From assembly GCF_000001735.4 (NCBI RefSeq), contig NC_003075.7, forward strand, positions 11,285,001 through 11,349,000: a stretch of DNA of 64,000 bases, written 5' to 3'. The stretch comes from Arabidopsis thaliana (lineage: Eukaryota > Streptophyta > Magnoliopsida > Brassicales > Brassicaceae). Under the pieces are notes generated by a model that had not been told where the DNA came from, ran no database searches, and worked only from the letters and a program-made list of their open reading frames with translations. How positions within the stretch are numbered: the first letter of the stretch is position 1; each line of letters opens with the position of its first letter. Below, piece after piece: positions 47,501 to 57,493 of this stretch. The position numbers and the translations under genes were made by a program.

Positions 47501-48884
47501 TGTTGTACTCTTGCAGCCTTTTGTACATATCCTCAAGTGACGTCACCTATAAACACAAAACAATTTCCATATTAACTAACAGATCATGTGGAACTAACAC
47601 GAGAAACAGAAATGAAACACCTAAGAAAACACCAGAAGACATATGTTATATACCTTCTGCTTGGCAGCCATTTTCTCTTCCTTAACTTTATCAAGTTCTT
47701 CTCCGAGAGAAGCCTGCACTTTTTCAGCTGCAACTCTAGCTTCTTTTTCTCTTCTATGACATTCAATGGCGTCCTAGTGTTCAATAAGTAAGAGGAAAGC
47801 AAAGTCAAGTAATGAATTTCATTAAAAGAAAACATTCACAATTAGAAAAACCAGGCACCAAAACCCTTGCCTGTGTACTAGACTCCTCCTTTGCAAGCTT
47901 TTCATGTAGTGACACTACATTCTCTTCCAACTTTGAGATAGTGGCCTGTAGCTCTTCCTCTTTTGTCCTAGCCTCCAACTCTATAAGAGTCAAAAAGTTA
48001 GGGACTACCACCAAATGAGTGAATAACTTGTTTCATGTAAAAAAATCGCAAGAAGAAAATAACCTTTGTGGTTGTATTTTTGTTCTGAAGATTCCAAAGA
48101 AACCTTCAAATTTTCCTTCTCTTGGACATGGGTTTCATCAGCTTGTTGGAACCATTTTACACAAACCTTCAGCCTCTTGATAATATCCGTCATTTGCTCA
48201 ATCTTAGCCTGCAGGGACAGAGACAAAAAAAAACTCCTTCTGAGTGAAACCATAAATGAAAACATCTACAATGCTTAGAGCACAGAGCAAGTGTAACTCA
48301 ATCAATATACCTTAGTATCAAACTTTCCAGCTTTTGCTCTCTCACTGAGCAACGCCAATATTTCATCTTTTGTAAAGTCAACTTTACCACATTCTTCAAT
48401 GCTCCCTACATCGCTGTTCATCGTGACATCTTGTTTATTCACAGCCGAAAAAGCTTGTCTTCTCCCAGTACCTCCTTGCGTTTCCACTTTCCTTCGCTTG
48501 TCAAATGAAATGCCACCGAGACCCTCCTTTTTCTGAAATTGAATCAAAAGCCACAGATTTTTCATCAGTTTCATAACAAAACCAATATCCAGCTACAAGA
48601 AATGTAGAATCCCAGAACCCACGACCACTCTAAATTCTATTGATAACACCCATCAGAGTAAGAAATGCAAAGCCGATGAAGATAACACCTTAATAAATTC
48701 ATCTGGTAAGCTCACAAACAAAACCCAAAATGCGAAATTAATAATTCGACCAGTCCTAGGGTTTTTCTCAAACCCATCCTCCAGAACACTCAAAAGTGAC
48801 GACGAAATGTAGTGGAAAAGCATGAAAAAGGGAGCTTACGGCGTTTGGACTGCGAGGAGGACGATTCTGGTTGCGAGAAGCCAT
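44579..48884 (-). CDS. ATK1: Kinesin-14, minus-end directed C-terminal motor (793 aa)
   Basis: Seventeen exons on the minus strand, from 48840-48884 ([15 protein letters not shown]) to 44579-44758; phases agree and sum to 793 residues. Order: basic N-terminal tail, long coiled coil (about residues 90-425, rich in Glu/Lys/Gln heptads), the kinesin-14 neck and [14 protein letters not shown] at about residue 427, then the motor with P-loop GQTGSGKT (516-523), switch I NEQSSRSH and switch [12 protein letters not shown]-terminal motor with this neck moves to microtubule minus ends; ATK1 builds spindle poles in meiosis and mitosis. One intron (47774-47870) starts with GC rather than GT; using it gives exactly the recalled length. 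Recalled as AT4G21270. Confidence 0.97.
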
Positions 48885-49445
48885 CTCCGAGACTCAAAAT
48901 TGCTACAAATTTCTTCTCCTTTCGCTCGTCAAGTGCATAAAAATCCCAAAATGGTAGTCTTCTCCCTAAATTCGGGTTACCGACAATAAAATCTCCGATT
49001 GATTCTCAAGATCTTAGAGAATCAAATCGAAAACCTTCTCAATCGAAGTCGAGAAACTAGGATTCTTACTTTTTCCTAATTTGGGGATTTTTGTGTGTGT
49101 GTAAGTGTGTGACTGAAGCAGGAGCCTGTAGTTTCGAAATTCGAACGATTTTGAAATTAGATGTGGCGGACTTCTGGAATTATCATAACGTTATCAATCA
49201 ATAAAGTATTTAAACATATGGGCTAACTTTGGGCCTACAATTCGGCCCAAATGTTTAAATAATCTTGCCACGTGGCTTTAAGGCGGACAAAAATGACACG
49301 TGGTTTTATATGAGTGGCTACAACCATATCCAAGTTATCTAAAGTACAGATAAGGCGCTCTGTGTCGGAGAATGAAACCAACCAATCATATAAGCATAAC
49401 CAATAATCATCGGCTTCAATTTTCGTCTTGAGAAAGAAAAACAAA
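48885..49445. promoter_or_regulatory. Divergent promoter, ATK1 / PSBQ, with light-response motifs
   Basis: Three site II motifs lie in the middle (TGGGCT 49219-49224, TGGGCC 49230-49235, GGCCCA 49244-49249), inside a perfect 11-bp inverted repeat (49207-49217 / 49251-49261). Toward PSBQ are two G-boxes CACGTG (49269-49274, 49297-49302) and an I-box GATAAG (49349-49354), the classic pair of light-responsive plant promoters. Confidence 0.7.
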
Positions 49446-50587
49446 ATGGCTTCGATGGGTGGATTACACGGTGCATCTCCGGCGGTTCTTGAAGGAAGCT
49501 TAAAGATCAATGGCTCCAGCCGTCTGAATGGCTCTGGAAGAGTGGCGGTGGCTCAAAGGTCTAGACTTGTCGTCAGAGCTCAGCAGAGTGAGGAGACTTC
49601 TCGCCGGTCCGTGATTGGGCTTGTTGCTGCTGGTTTAGCTGGTGGCTCGTTTGTTCAGGCTGTCCTCGCCGATGCTATTTCGATCAAAGTTGGCCCTCCT
49701 CCAGCTCCTTCCGGTGGCCTTCGTAAGTTAACTAACAAACTAATCTTCCAATATGATATTCATTCTCATTGTTAATGAGATTAGGAATTTAAACGTGATT
49801 TAAGTTATGTAGATGAAAAAACCATAAAATGTAGTCTTTAAATGTGGATGTTTTTGTATAAGAATATAAGAGACTCCATAATAATCAAGCATGTGTATGA
49901 ATGTTTCATTCGGATTTGGGTTAGAGTTCATAATAAGCAAGCAAACATGTGTTCGAGTTAGTTCTTATATCGATTTTTCTGGTATAAACACACTTAACTC
50001 GATCTCTATATGACATACGACGGTAGATATATAACACTTACACATTGTTTTATGTTTTATGAGGTGACAACAATTTGTTTTGTTTGGTGAGCAGCTGGGA
50101 CAGATAACTCAGACCAAGCAAGAGACTTTGCATTGGCATTGAAAGACAGGTTTTACTTACAGCCATTGCCACCAACAGAAGCTGCAGCTAGAGCCAAAGA
50201 ATCTGCAAAGGATATCATAAATGTGAAGCCATTGATCGACAGGAAAGCTTGGCCATATGTTCAAAACGATCTTCGTTCCAAGGCTTCTTATCTTCGTTAT
50301 GATCTTAACACAATCATTTCCTCCAAACCCAAGGATGAGAAGAAGTCACTCAAGGATCTCACCACCAAGCTCTTCGATACCATCGACAATGTAAGTTTCT
50401 CATCTAACTTCGATCACCATCTATCAAGATTTTGTAATGTTTCTTGTTTGTCTGATCGAAAGTTTGTTTATGATTGATTCTCCGGCAGCTGGATTATGCG
50501 GCGAAGAAGAAGAGTCCTTCGCAGGCTGAGAAGTACTATGCTGAGACAGTCTCTGCTTTGAACGAAGTTCTTGCCAAGCTTGGTTAA
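49446..50587 (+). CDS. PSBQ1: Photosystem II extrinsic subunit PsbQ (oxygen-evolving enhancer 3), 223 aa
   Basis: Three exons: 49446-49722, 50095-50390 and 50489-50587, giving 223 residues. The ATG at 49446 (ATGGCTTCG) is chosen over frames further up because it has no competing ATG and begins a Ser/Arg/Ala-rich chloroplast transit peptide. A second targeting signal follows: twin arginine at 53-54 ([16 protein letters not shown]) and the cleavage site AVLADA, so import into the thylakoid lumen is by the Tat route. The mature part ([22 protein letters not shown] to the LDYAAKKKS helix) forms the PsbQ four-helix bundle that stabilises calcium and chloride binding at the manganese cluster. From recall this is PSBQA, AT4G21280. 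Confidence 0.97.
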
Positions 50588-51478
50588 GCATTTTAATTTC
50601 TGCATTTTTCTTGTAAATTATTATTCTTGGTTTTTGTTCTTGAGTACTTTAGACTCAAATTCGTGAATCTGAATTTATGTTTCACGTTTTCACCAAGTAA
50701 TGGCAATTTCTTGAGTATGCGTTAGCTTTGTTTGCATGGTGATTTAGCAAACAACAACATAAAGTCTATTCGTACAGTTCTTAATTCAGTTTCATTTATA
50801 AATGACAACACCAAAGTATTAGGGTGAATTATAAAATGGATCAACTCTTTCATTGAAACTACAAAATAACGAATTGAATTTGAATAAAACATTTCTAGCT
50901 TTAATTTCACTATAGATTGTCCAATAGTATTAAATAACTCTGTTGAAAATCAAAATTGTACATTTTTAATCTAGTGTCTTACAAGTTACAACAAAACTTT
51001 CCATCTATTTCAGGGTTTAAGCTAACATTGTTTACTTTAGACAAACTAAATGGATCTATTCGTGGAAGCTCATTGGTTTATTTTAATACTTCTACACTAT
51101 ATTGAATTCCATTCTCATAAAATACGAATTATGAAAATTAAGTAAAAAATTATATTGGAGATCTCCACCATGGTGAAACAAGGTTCAAAACCGAATCAAA
51201 AAGAAAATAGACTAACCGAAAACAACCAATACTTAAACCAAGCTTGGTTTGATGTGGCAGCGATTTTACTTAAATTGGGCCTAAATACTCAAAGAGGCCC
51301 ATGTTTATGTTTTGCACGTGTGTTTGTAGTCTTCGTCTGCCCTAATTCCCCGCGCCATTTTCCCGGTTACTTCTCCGTCGCCGTCGTCGGCAACTCGCTG
51401 ACTTAGTGAGTCCCCGGTGAAGAGATCAACTAATCTTTGAATGTTTGCTTCTCATTTCTCTATTTCACCAAAAAGACT
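50588..51478. promoter_or_regulatory. PSBQ 3' flank and promoter of the PPR gene
   Basis: The left part is AT-rich 3' flank. The right part carries site II motifs TGGGCC (51276-51281) and GGCCCA (51296-51301), about 180 bp before the PPR ATG, as often seen for organelle-protein genes. A short upstream ORF (51441-51482) overlaps the main start codon. An 83-codon ORF at 51155-51406 has no recognisable domain and ends before the PPR start. Confidence 0.5.
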
Positions 51479-54052
51479 ATGAGTATCTCCTCAGTCGCTA
51501 AGCGCTTCGCGCCAGCAATCGCTCCGTACAAAAAATCCCTTCCATTGAGAAATTCGTCTCGATTTCTCGAAGAAACTATCCCTCGTCGACTTAGTTTACT
51601 TCTACAAGCTTGCTCTAACCCAAATCTTCTTCGACAAGGTAAGCAAGTTCACGCCTTTCTAATCGTAAACAGCATTTCCGGTGATAGCTATACCGATGAG
51701 AGGATCTTGGGGATGTATGCAATGTGTGGTAGCTTTTCAGATTGTGGTAAAATGTTTTACAGACTAGATTTAAGGCGTAGTAGCATCAGGCCATGGAATT
51801 CGATTATCAGCAGTTTTGTTCGAAATGGTTTGTTGAATCAAGCTTTGGCATTTTACTTCAAGATGCTCTGTTTTGGAGTTAGTCCTGATGTATCTACGTT
51901 TCCTTGTCTCGTTAAAGCTTGTGTTGCTTTGAAGAATTTTAAAGGGATTGACTTTCTTTCTGATACGGTTTCTTCTCTTGGGATGGATTGTAATGAGTTT
52001 GTGGCGAGTTCTTTGATCAAAGCTTATCTTGAGTATGGAAAGATCGATGTGCCGAGTAAATTGTTTGATAGAGTTCTTCAGAAAGATTGTGTTATATGGA
52101 ATGTAATGCTTAATGGGTATGCAAAGTGTGGAGCTTTGGATAGTGTTATAAAAGGGTTTAGTGTAATGAGGATGGATCAGATTAGTCCTAATGCTGTCAC
52201 CTTTGATTGCGTTTTATCGGTGTGTGCATCTAAGTTGTTGATTGATCTCGGAGTTCAGCTTCATGGTCTAGTGGTTGTTTCTGGGGTTGATTTTGAAGGC
52301 TCTATCAAAAACTCACTTTTATCTATGTATTCAAAATGTGGTCGTTTTGATGATGCGTCTAAGTTGTTTCGGATGATGTCTCGTGCTGATACTGTGACGT
52401 GGAATTGCATGATATCTGGATATGTTCAGAGTGGATTAATGGAAGAAAGCTTAACCTTTTTCTATGAGATGATTTCTTCAGGTGTCTTGCCTGATGCTAT
52501 CACATTTTCTAGTTTGCTTCCATCAGTTTCTAAGTTTGAAAACCTTGAGTATTGTAAGCAAATTCATTGCTATATTATGAGACATAGCATATCGTTGGAT
52601 ATCTTCTTAACTAGTGCTCTTATTGATGCCTATTTTAAGTGTAGGGGTGTTTCTATGGCACAAAATATTTTCAGTCAGTGTAACTCAGTTGATGTTGTAG
52701 TGTTCACGGCGATGATCTCTGGTTATTTGCATAATGGCTTATACATTGATTCTCTGGAGATGTTTAGGTGGCTTGTTAAGGTAAAAATCAGTCCAAATGA
52801 GATAACTCTGGTGTCTATTTTACCTGTAATTGGTATTTTGTTGGCATTGAAACTCGGGAGGGAACTTCATGGTTTCATCATCAAGAAAGGTTTCGATAAT
52901 AGGTGCAATATTGGATGTGCTGTTATCGACATGTATGCTAAGTGTGGGAGAATGAATCTTGCTTATGAGATTTTTGAGAGACTCTCCAAGAGGGATATTG
53001 TTTCGTGGAATTCAATGATCACACGTTGTGCCCAGAGCGATAATCCTAGTGCGGCTATTGATATTTTCCGTCAAATGGGAGTTTCAGGAATCTGTTATGA
53101 TTGTGTTAGTATTTCAGCTGCTCTCTCTGCTTGTGCAAACTTACCTTCAGAAAGTTTTGGCAAAGCTATTCACGGTTTCATGATAAAGCATTCACTTGCT
53201 TCGGATGTATATAGTGAAAGCACATTGATAGACATGTATGCTAAGTGTGGAAACCTGAAAGCTGCCATGAATGTGTTTAAGACGATGAAAGAAAAGAACA
53301 TTGTTTCATGGAATAGCATCATTGCTGCATGTGGAAACCACGGGAAGCTAAAAGATTCCCTCTGTTTATTTCATGAAATGGTTGAAAAAAGCGGAATCCG
53401 GCCTGATCAAATCACATTTCTTGAGATAATATCTTCTTGTTGTCATGTTGGAGATGTTGATGAAGGAGTCCGCTTCTTCAGATCCATGACTGAGGATTAT
53501 GGAATCCAACCGCAGCAGGAGCATTACGCTTGCGTTGTGGATCTGTTTGGACGAGCTGGTCGGTTAACGGAAGCTTATGAAACTGTTAAGAGCATGCCGT
53601 TTCCTCCAGATGCAGGAGTTTGGGGAACATTACTTGGAGCCTGTCGGCTTCACAAGAATGTCGAACTTGCTGAAGTTGCTTCAAGCAAGTTAATGGATTT
53701 GGATCCCTCGAATTCTGGTTACTATGTGTTGATTTCGAATGCGCATGCTAATGCCAGGGAATGGGAAAGTGTGACGAAAGTACGGAGTTTAATGAAAGAG
53801 AGAGAAGTTCAGAAAATTCCTGGTTATAGTTGGATAGAAATCAACAAAAGAACTCATTTGTTTGTTTCTGGCGATGTAAATCATCCCGAGTCTTCACATA
53901 TCTATTCTTTGCTAAATTCGCTTCTCGGAGAGCTGAGGCTAGAAGGATATATTCCACAGCCTTACCTTCCATTGCACCCAGAGTCATCGAGAAAAGTATA
54001 TCCGGTTTCAAGATTCATTGAGAAAGAAATGAGAGATCCAGACAAAGTATAG
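51479..54052 (+). CDS. Pentatricopeptide repeat protein, PLS class with E/E+ tail (857 aa)
   Basis: This is an intronless gene of 857 codons from the first in-frame ATG at 51479 ([16 protein letters not shown], a likely organelle presequence). Many P-L-S repeat triplets are visible, such as [43 protein letters not shown] and [18 protein letters not shown]. The C-terminus has the E motif ([31 protein letters not shown]) and E+ ([21 protein letters not shown]), but no DYW deaminase. PLS-E proteins select cytidines for C-to-U editing in mitochondria or plastids and recruit a deaminase in trans. The RNA target is unknown. From recall it is AT4G21300. Its stop is 81 bp from the stop of the next gene on the other strand. 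Confidence 0.95.
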
Positions 54053-54133
54053 AAAACCAAGTATATATCTCTTTTAGACAAGTTTAAACATTGGGTTAAA
54101 TTTATAGAAAGGAAAAAACGGGTAGAAAATTTT

Positions 54134-54787
54134 TCAAGCGTGGCCTGCGCTTGTCTGTTCTCGTGTTGAAGCAGTTGCAGAGATGTAATAAGCAACAGCA
54201 AAGAGGCCGTGAACGAAACAGAGGATCCCTCCTATGGACAGAACCCGATGGTGTGATATCCCACAGTTTTTTCTCGATCTTGAGTTTGCCATCGTCCCTA
54301 CTATCAACATCGAAAATGCAATCGCCAATATGATCCTGAGACAAACAAAAAGGGATCTTAATCAAATCTCTCGGTAGATTTACAGTTGTTCTGTTTATGT
54401 CGTGTTTTGACTTACCACGTGAATATCAGAGAAGCCACAGCGAGCTGTTTATTGGCAGAGGATTTTTCAAGGTCTTGTCTTGAGGCAACACAGAGACACC
54501 CACCAAGAAAATTAGCCGTTACATGGGCTAACACCAAAAGGATGCACGCAGCTAAACCGTACTTGAAGGCTGTGTAACTCGGGTCTCTACACTCGAATAT
54601 CCACATCTTCAAATGCTTCACCTGCACCCGAAAATAAACAAATTAGTGAAATCTGCATCTCCTATCGACTTGTGGCTGTGTAATGTACCTTGTTCTGAGC
54701 TATTTCGGCTTCAATGCCGAGAATTCCAGCCGAAACATCCATGGCTAGGATCAAGATGCAGATGAAGAACCCTACATTCCTCGCCAT
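54134..54787 (-). CDS. DUF1218 membrane protein (168 aa)
   Basis: Three exons on the minus strand: 54689-54787, 54416-54621 and 54134-54335, giving 168 residues. It has four hydrophobic spans: ICILILAMDVSAGILGI (first, signal-like), YGLAACILLVLAHVTANFLGGCLC, AVASLIFTWIILAIAFSMLIVG and IGGILCFVHGLFAVAYYIS. Conserved cysteines lie in FECRDPS, CLC and NCGIS. DUF1218 proteins are plant four-helix ER proteins linked to vein pattern, leaf symmetry or lignin content; the molecular role is unknown. From memory this is AT4G21310, perhaps the gene called DEAL2, but I am not certain of that name. Its 3' UTR must overlap that of the PPR gene. Confidence 0.9.
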
Positions 54788-55491
54788 TGTCGATGAAACA
54801 AGTTCTTACTAGCAAACAAAGAAGCAGAAAGTATTGTTGTTGAAGTAATAACTTGTTCTTGTAATTTATAGGCAATTAGAGTTTTAAGCTTTGAGAGACT
54901 CTCTTCGTTGGATGGAATAAGAATAAAGTTCAACATAAGTTTCCTTTTCTTGCATTTGTACTAAAGATCATGTTAAGAGAATAAAATTTAGCTGTGATCC
55001 TCTCTTTTTCATGAGAAAATTTTAACTTTTATAAAATCATATTTGATGTTTCTGAGGAATTGAAGAAGTTTATTAGTAATGTGCAATGTCCTCGAAAAGA
55101 TTTGTTTTCTTTATTCCTCTCTTCCATTCCATGTTTAATAATAAAACCTTTTCAATATTCGATTCTTGACAGAGCAGCCAAGCAAAGAAGAGGACGTTTG
55201 CGTTTTGAATCGCTGTTGAAGACAAAAATTTCGTTTTCCAGTCGCTCTGGCCCAATAAATTTAAGTGGGCCTTTACAGAGACTTATCCTAAATCCCGTCT
55301 CGTTGATGATAATGACGTGGCTACGTACAAAAGAGTAACAAATTCGAGAACATGACGTGGCATATTTCTCTAGAAGCAGCTCCATTCTTCGACTTGGACA
55401 TTTGTCTTCTTAAAAGTTTTCGAGAAATGTTCGATTCTTCGAGAGTTCGAATTCTCAGGAGAAGAAGAAGAAGAAGAAGTGAACAGAGAAA
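54788..55491. promoter_or_regulatory. Divergent promoter, DUF1218 gene / HSA32, with heat-shock type dyads
   Basis: Features toward HSA32: GGCCCA and TGGGCC site II motifs (55249-55254 and 55266-55271), two TGACGTGG boxes inside the repeated block atgacgtggc (55312-55321, 55352-55361), and two perfect TTCnnGAA dyads TTCGAGAA (55343-55350, 55419-55426), the core of heat-shock elements. A GAAGAAG purine run lies in the probable 5' UTR (55460-55479). Confidence 0.55.
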
Positions 55492-56732
55492 ATGGCGGCT
55501 TACTACAGATGGAAGAGTTTCGAGGAGAACGAAGATCGTCCAGAGAAGCCTCGCCGTTACGGTGTTACGGAGATGCGAGGTCCTCATTACTCCGTTCTCA
55601 GCCAGAACCTTCTTCAGGTCCCTACACGTTAATTATTCCGGTTATGATTCACAATTTTGCTTGAGATTAAACCGAACATTTAGCGGATTTAGGCTCTTAC
55701 AAATTTGGTTAATCGTTTTGTTAGGAAATTTTTGAATCGATGGGACAGTTTGTTGATGGGTTAAAGTTCTCTGGAGGATCCAACAGTTTGATTCCAAAAT
55801 CATTCATCAAACAAGCTATTGAAATGGCTCATGAACATGGTGTTTATGTTAGCACTGGTGATTGGGCTGAACATATGCTTCGTAGTGGTCCTTCAGCTTT
55901 CAAAGACTATGTGGAGGTAAAAATCTTTGACATTCCATAGGAAATGGTTGGTATTGGAGAAGAATTAGGTTTTTGTGAGGTTAAATTGTGTTTTATGGCG
56001 CAGGAGTGTAAGCAGTTGGGGTTTGACACTATTGAGCTGAATGCAAATTTGCTTGAAGTTCCTGAGGAAACTCTTCTACGATATGTACGTTTGATTAAGA
56101 ACGGTGGTCTCAGAGCCAAACCAATGTTTGCTGTGAAATTCAACAAGTCTGATATTCCTGGTAGGAATAGAGCATTTGGTTCCTATGTTGTTCCAGAACC
56201 TCGGTCAAGCGGTAAGAAGAAACAACTAGGAGTTATTTGTTGGATTTGCAGTGAGAGTTTCAGATTTATATGCTTACTGTGAGAATGCCTTTGTTTCACA
56301 GAGTTTGTGGAGGACATAGATCTCTTGATCAGAAAGGCTGAACGGTGTTTAGAAGCCGGGGCAGACACTATTATGATAGATGCGGATGATGTCTGCAAAT
56401 ACGCGGATTCCCTTCGAGCAGACATAATTGCTAAAGTCATAGGACGTTTGGGAATAGAGAAGACTATGTTTGAAGCATCTGATGCGAAGTTGGTTGAGTG
56501 GTTCATCAAACGTTATGGTCCAAATGTATTTGCTGATACTCTAGTCCTCTCTATTATTTTTAACCTTCTGTTTGAATGGTCACCCTCACAAGATTCATAT
56601 CTCTTCGTCTTGGTTTTTCAGGTGAATCTCTATGTGGATCATTCTCAGATTATGGATCTCGAGTGCCTCCGTGGTCGTCATCTGGGTAAAGATCACCAAT
56701 CTGTTCTCAGTTCCTCCTACTTCTTGTTTTAA
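55492..56732 (+). CDS. HSA32: HSA32, phosphosulfolactate synthase-like heat-acclimation protein (286 aa)
   Basis: Five exons: 55492-55617, 55725-55916, 56004-56211, 56302-56525 and 56622-56732, giving 286 residues. It starts MAAYYRWKSFEENEDRPEKP and has a TIM-barrel ComA-like core: VDGLKFSGGSNSLIPKSFIK, EHGVYVSTGDWAEHML, LGFDTIELNANLLEVPEETL, MFAVKFNKSDIPG and AGADTIMIDADDVCKY. Archaeal relatives make phosphosulfolactate for coenzyme M. In plants HSA32 is heat-induced, needed for long-term acquired thermotolerance, and works with HSP101; it may not act as the enzyme. The promoter has heat-shock type dyads. From recall it is AT4G21320. Confidence 0.96.
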
Positions 56733-57493
56733 AGTAGTAGCTCTCGCACTACATCTAGTGTTGTGTGAATTTCCTATATATGTATTATGTCGTATGTGTC
56801 TGATGTTATGTGCTTCTTTGATGCTGTAAGAATGCAAATGTTTTGAGAATAATGTGATATGCGATTTTTCGGTGATCACATAATATCTTGGTCCATCTCC
56901 TAAGTTAAGTCTCTCAGAATTGATACAACCTAGTATAGTAATAATCGTAAGCCTTGGTTGTTCTCGTATGTCTTATATTATTAAGAGTTTTACTCACTGA
57001 AACACGTGAGCAATAAAATAAGCTGTTCATTATCCTTTAAGTTATGAACCCAAGATATCAATTCTGTAACCATGCTTTGTACTATTTTGATAGAAACCTC
57101 TCTGTAATATCTTTTGAAAATAGAGAAGACTCATAAATTCCTACCAATCATAATCAGTGGCCTAATTTTACCCCAACACATGTGTCATGATGAAATTTCA
57201 GTATATTTTTTTGCAACTATTGTAACCATAGTCATCATAATTATATTCTAAATATAGCTTGTGCCTAACTGTCATATGACAATAGCACCTATTTTCGTAC
57301 GTTGATTTTTGTGCTTGTTAGTAGTTACAACGTTTATTTACTGCAAGATACAATCAGTATGTGTATTAATTGGTTATTCTGTCATTTTTTGGAGCCAAAG
57401 TTTGTTAATCAGTTTAGCTTAAAAAGTAAAAACAATGGAGATCTATCTATAAAACAAGGAAAATCTTTTGAGAACGAACACTTTCGTTGAAAA
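56733..57493. other. HSA32 3' flank and promoter of subtilase 1
   Basis: This is 761 bp of AT-rich sequence between two plus-strand genes. A purine-rich leader (aacaaggaaaatcttttgag) precedes the ATG at 57494. No further gene or repeat is seen. Confidence 0.5.

Noticed and set aside
51437..51478. 14-residue extension of the PPR protein
   Set aside because: The extended frame begins with TTG, not ATG. The first in-frame ATG is 51479.
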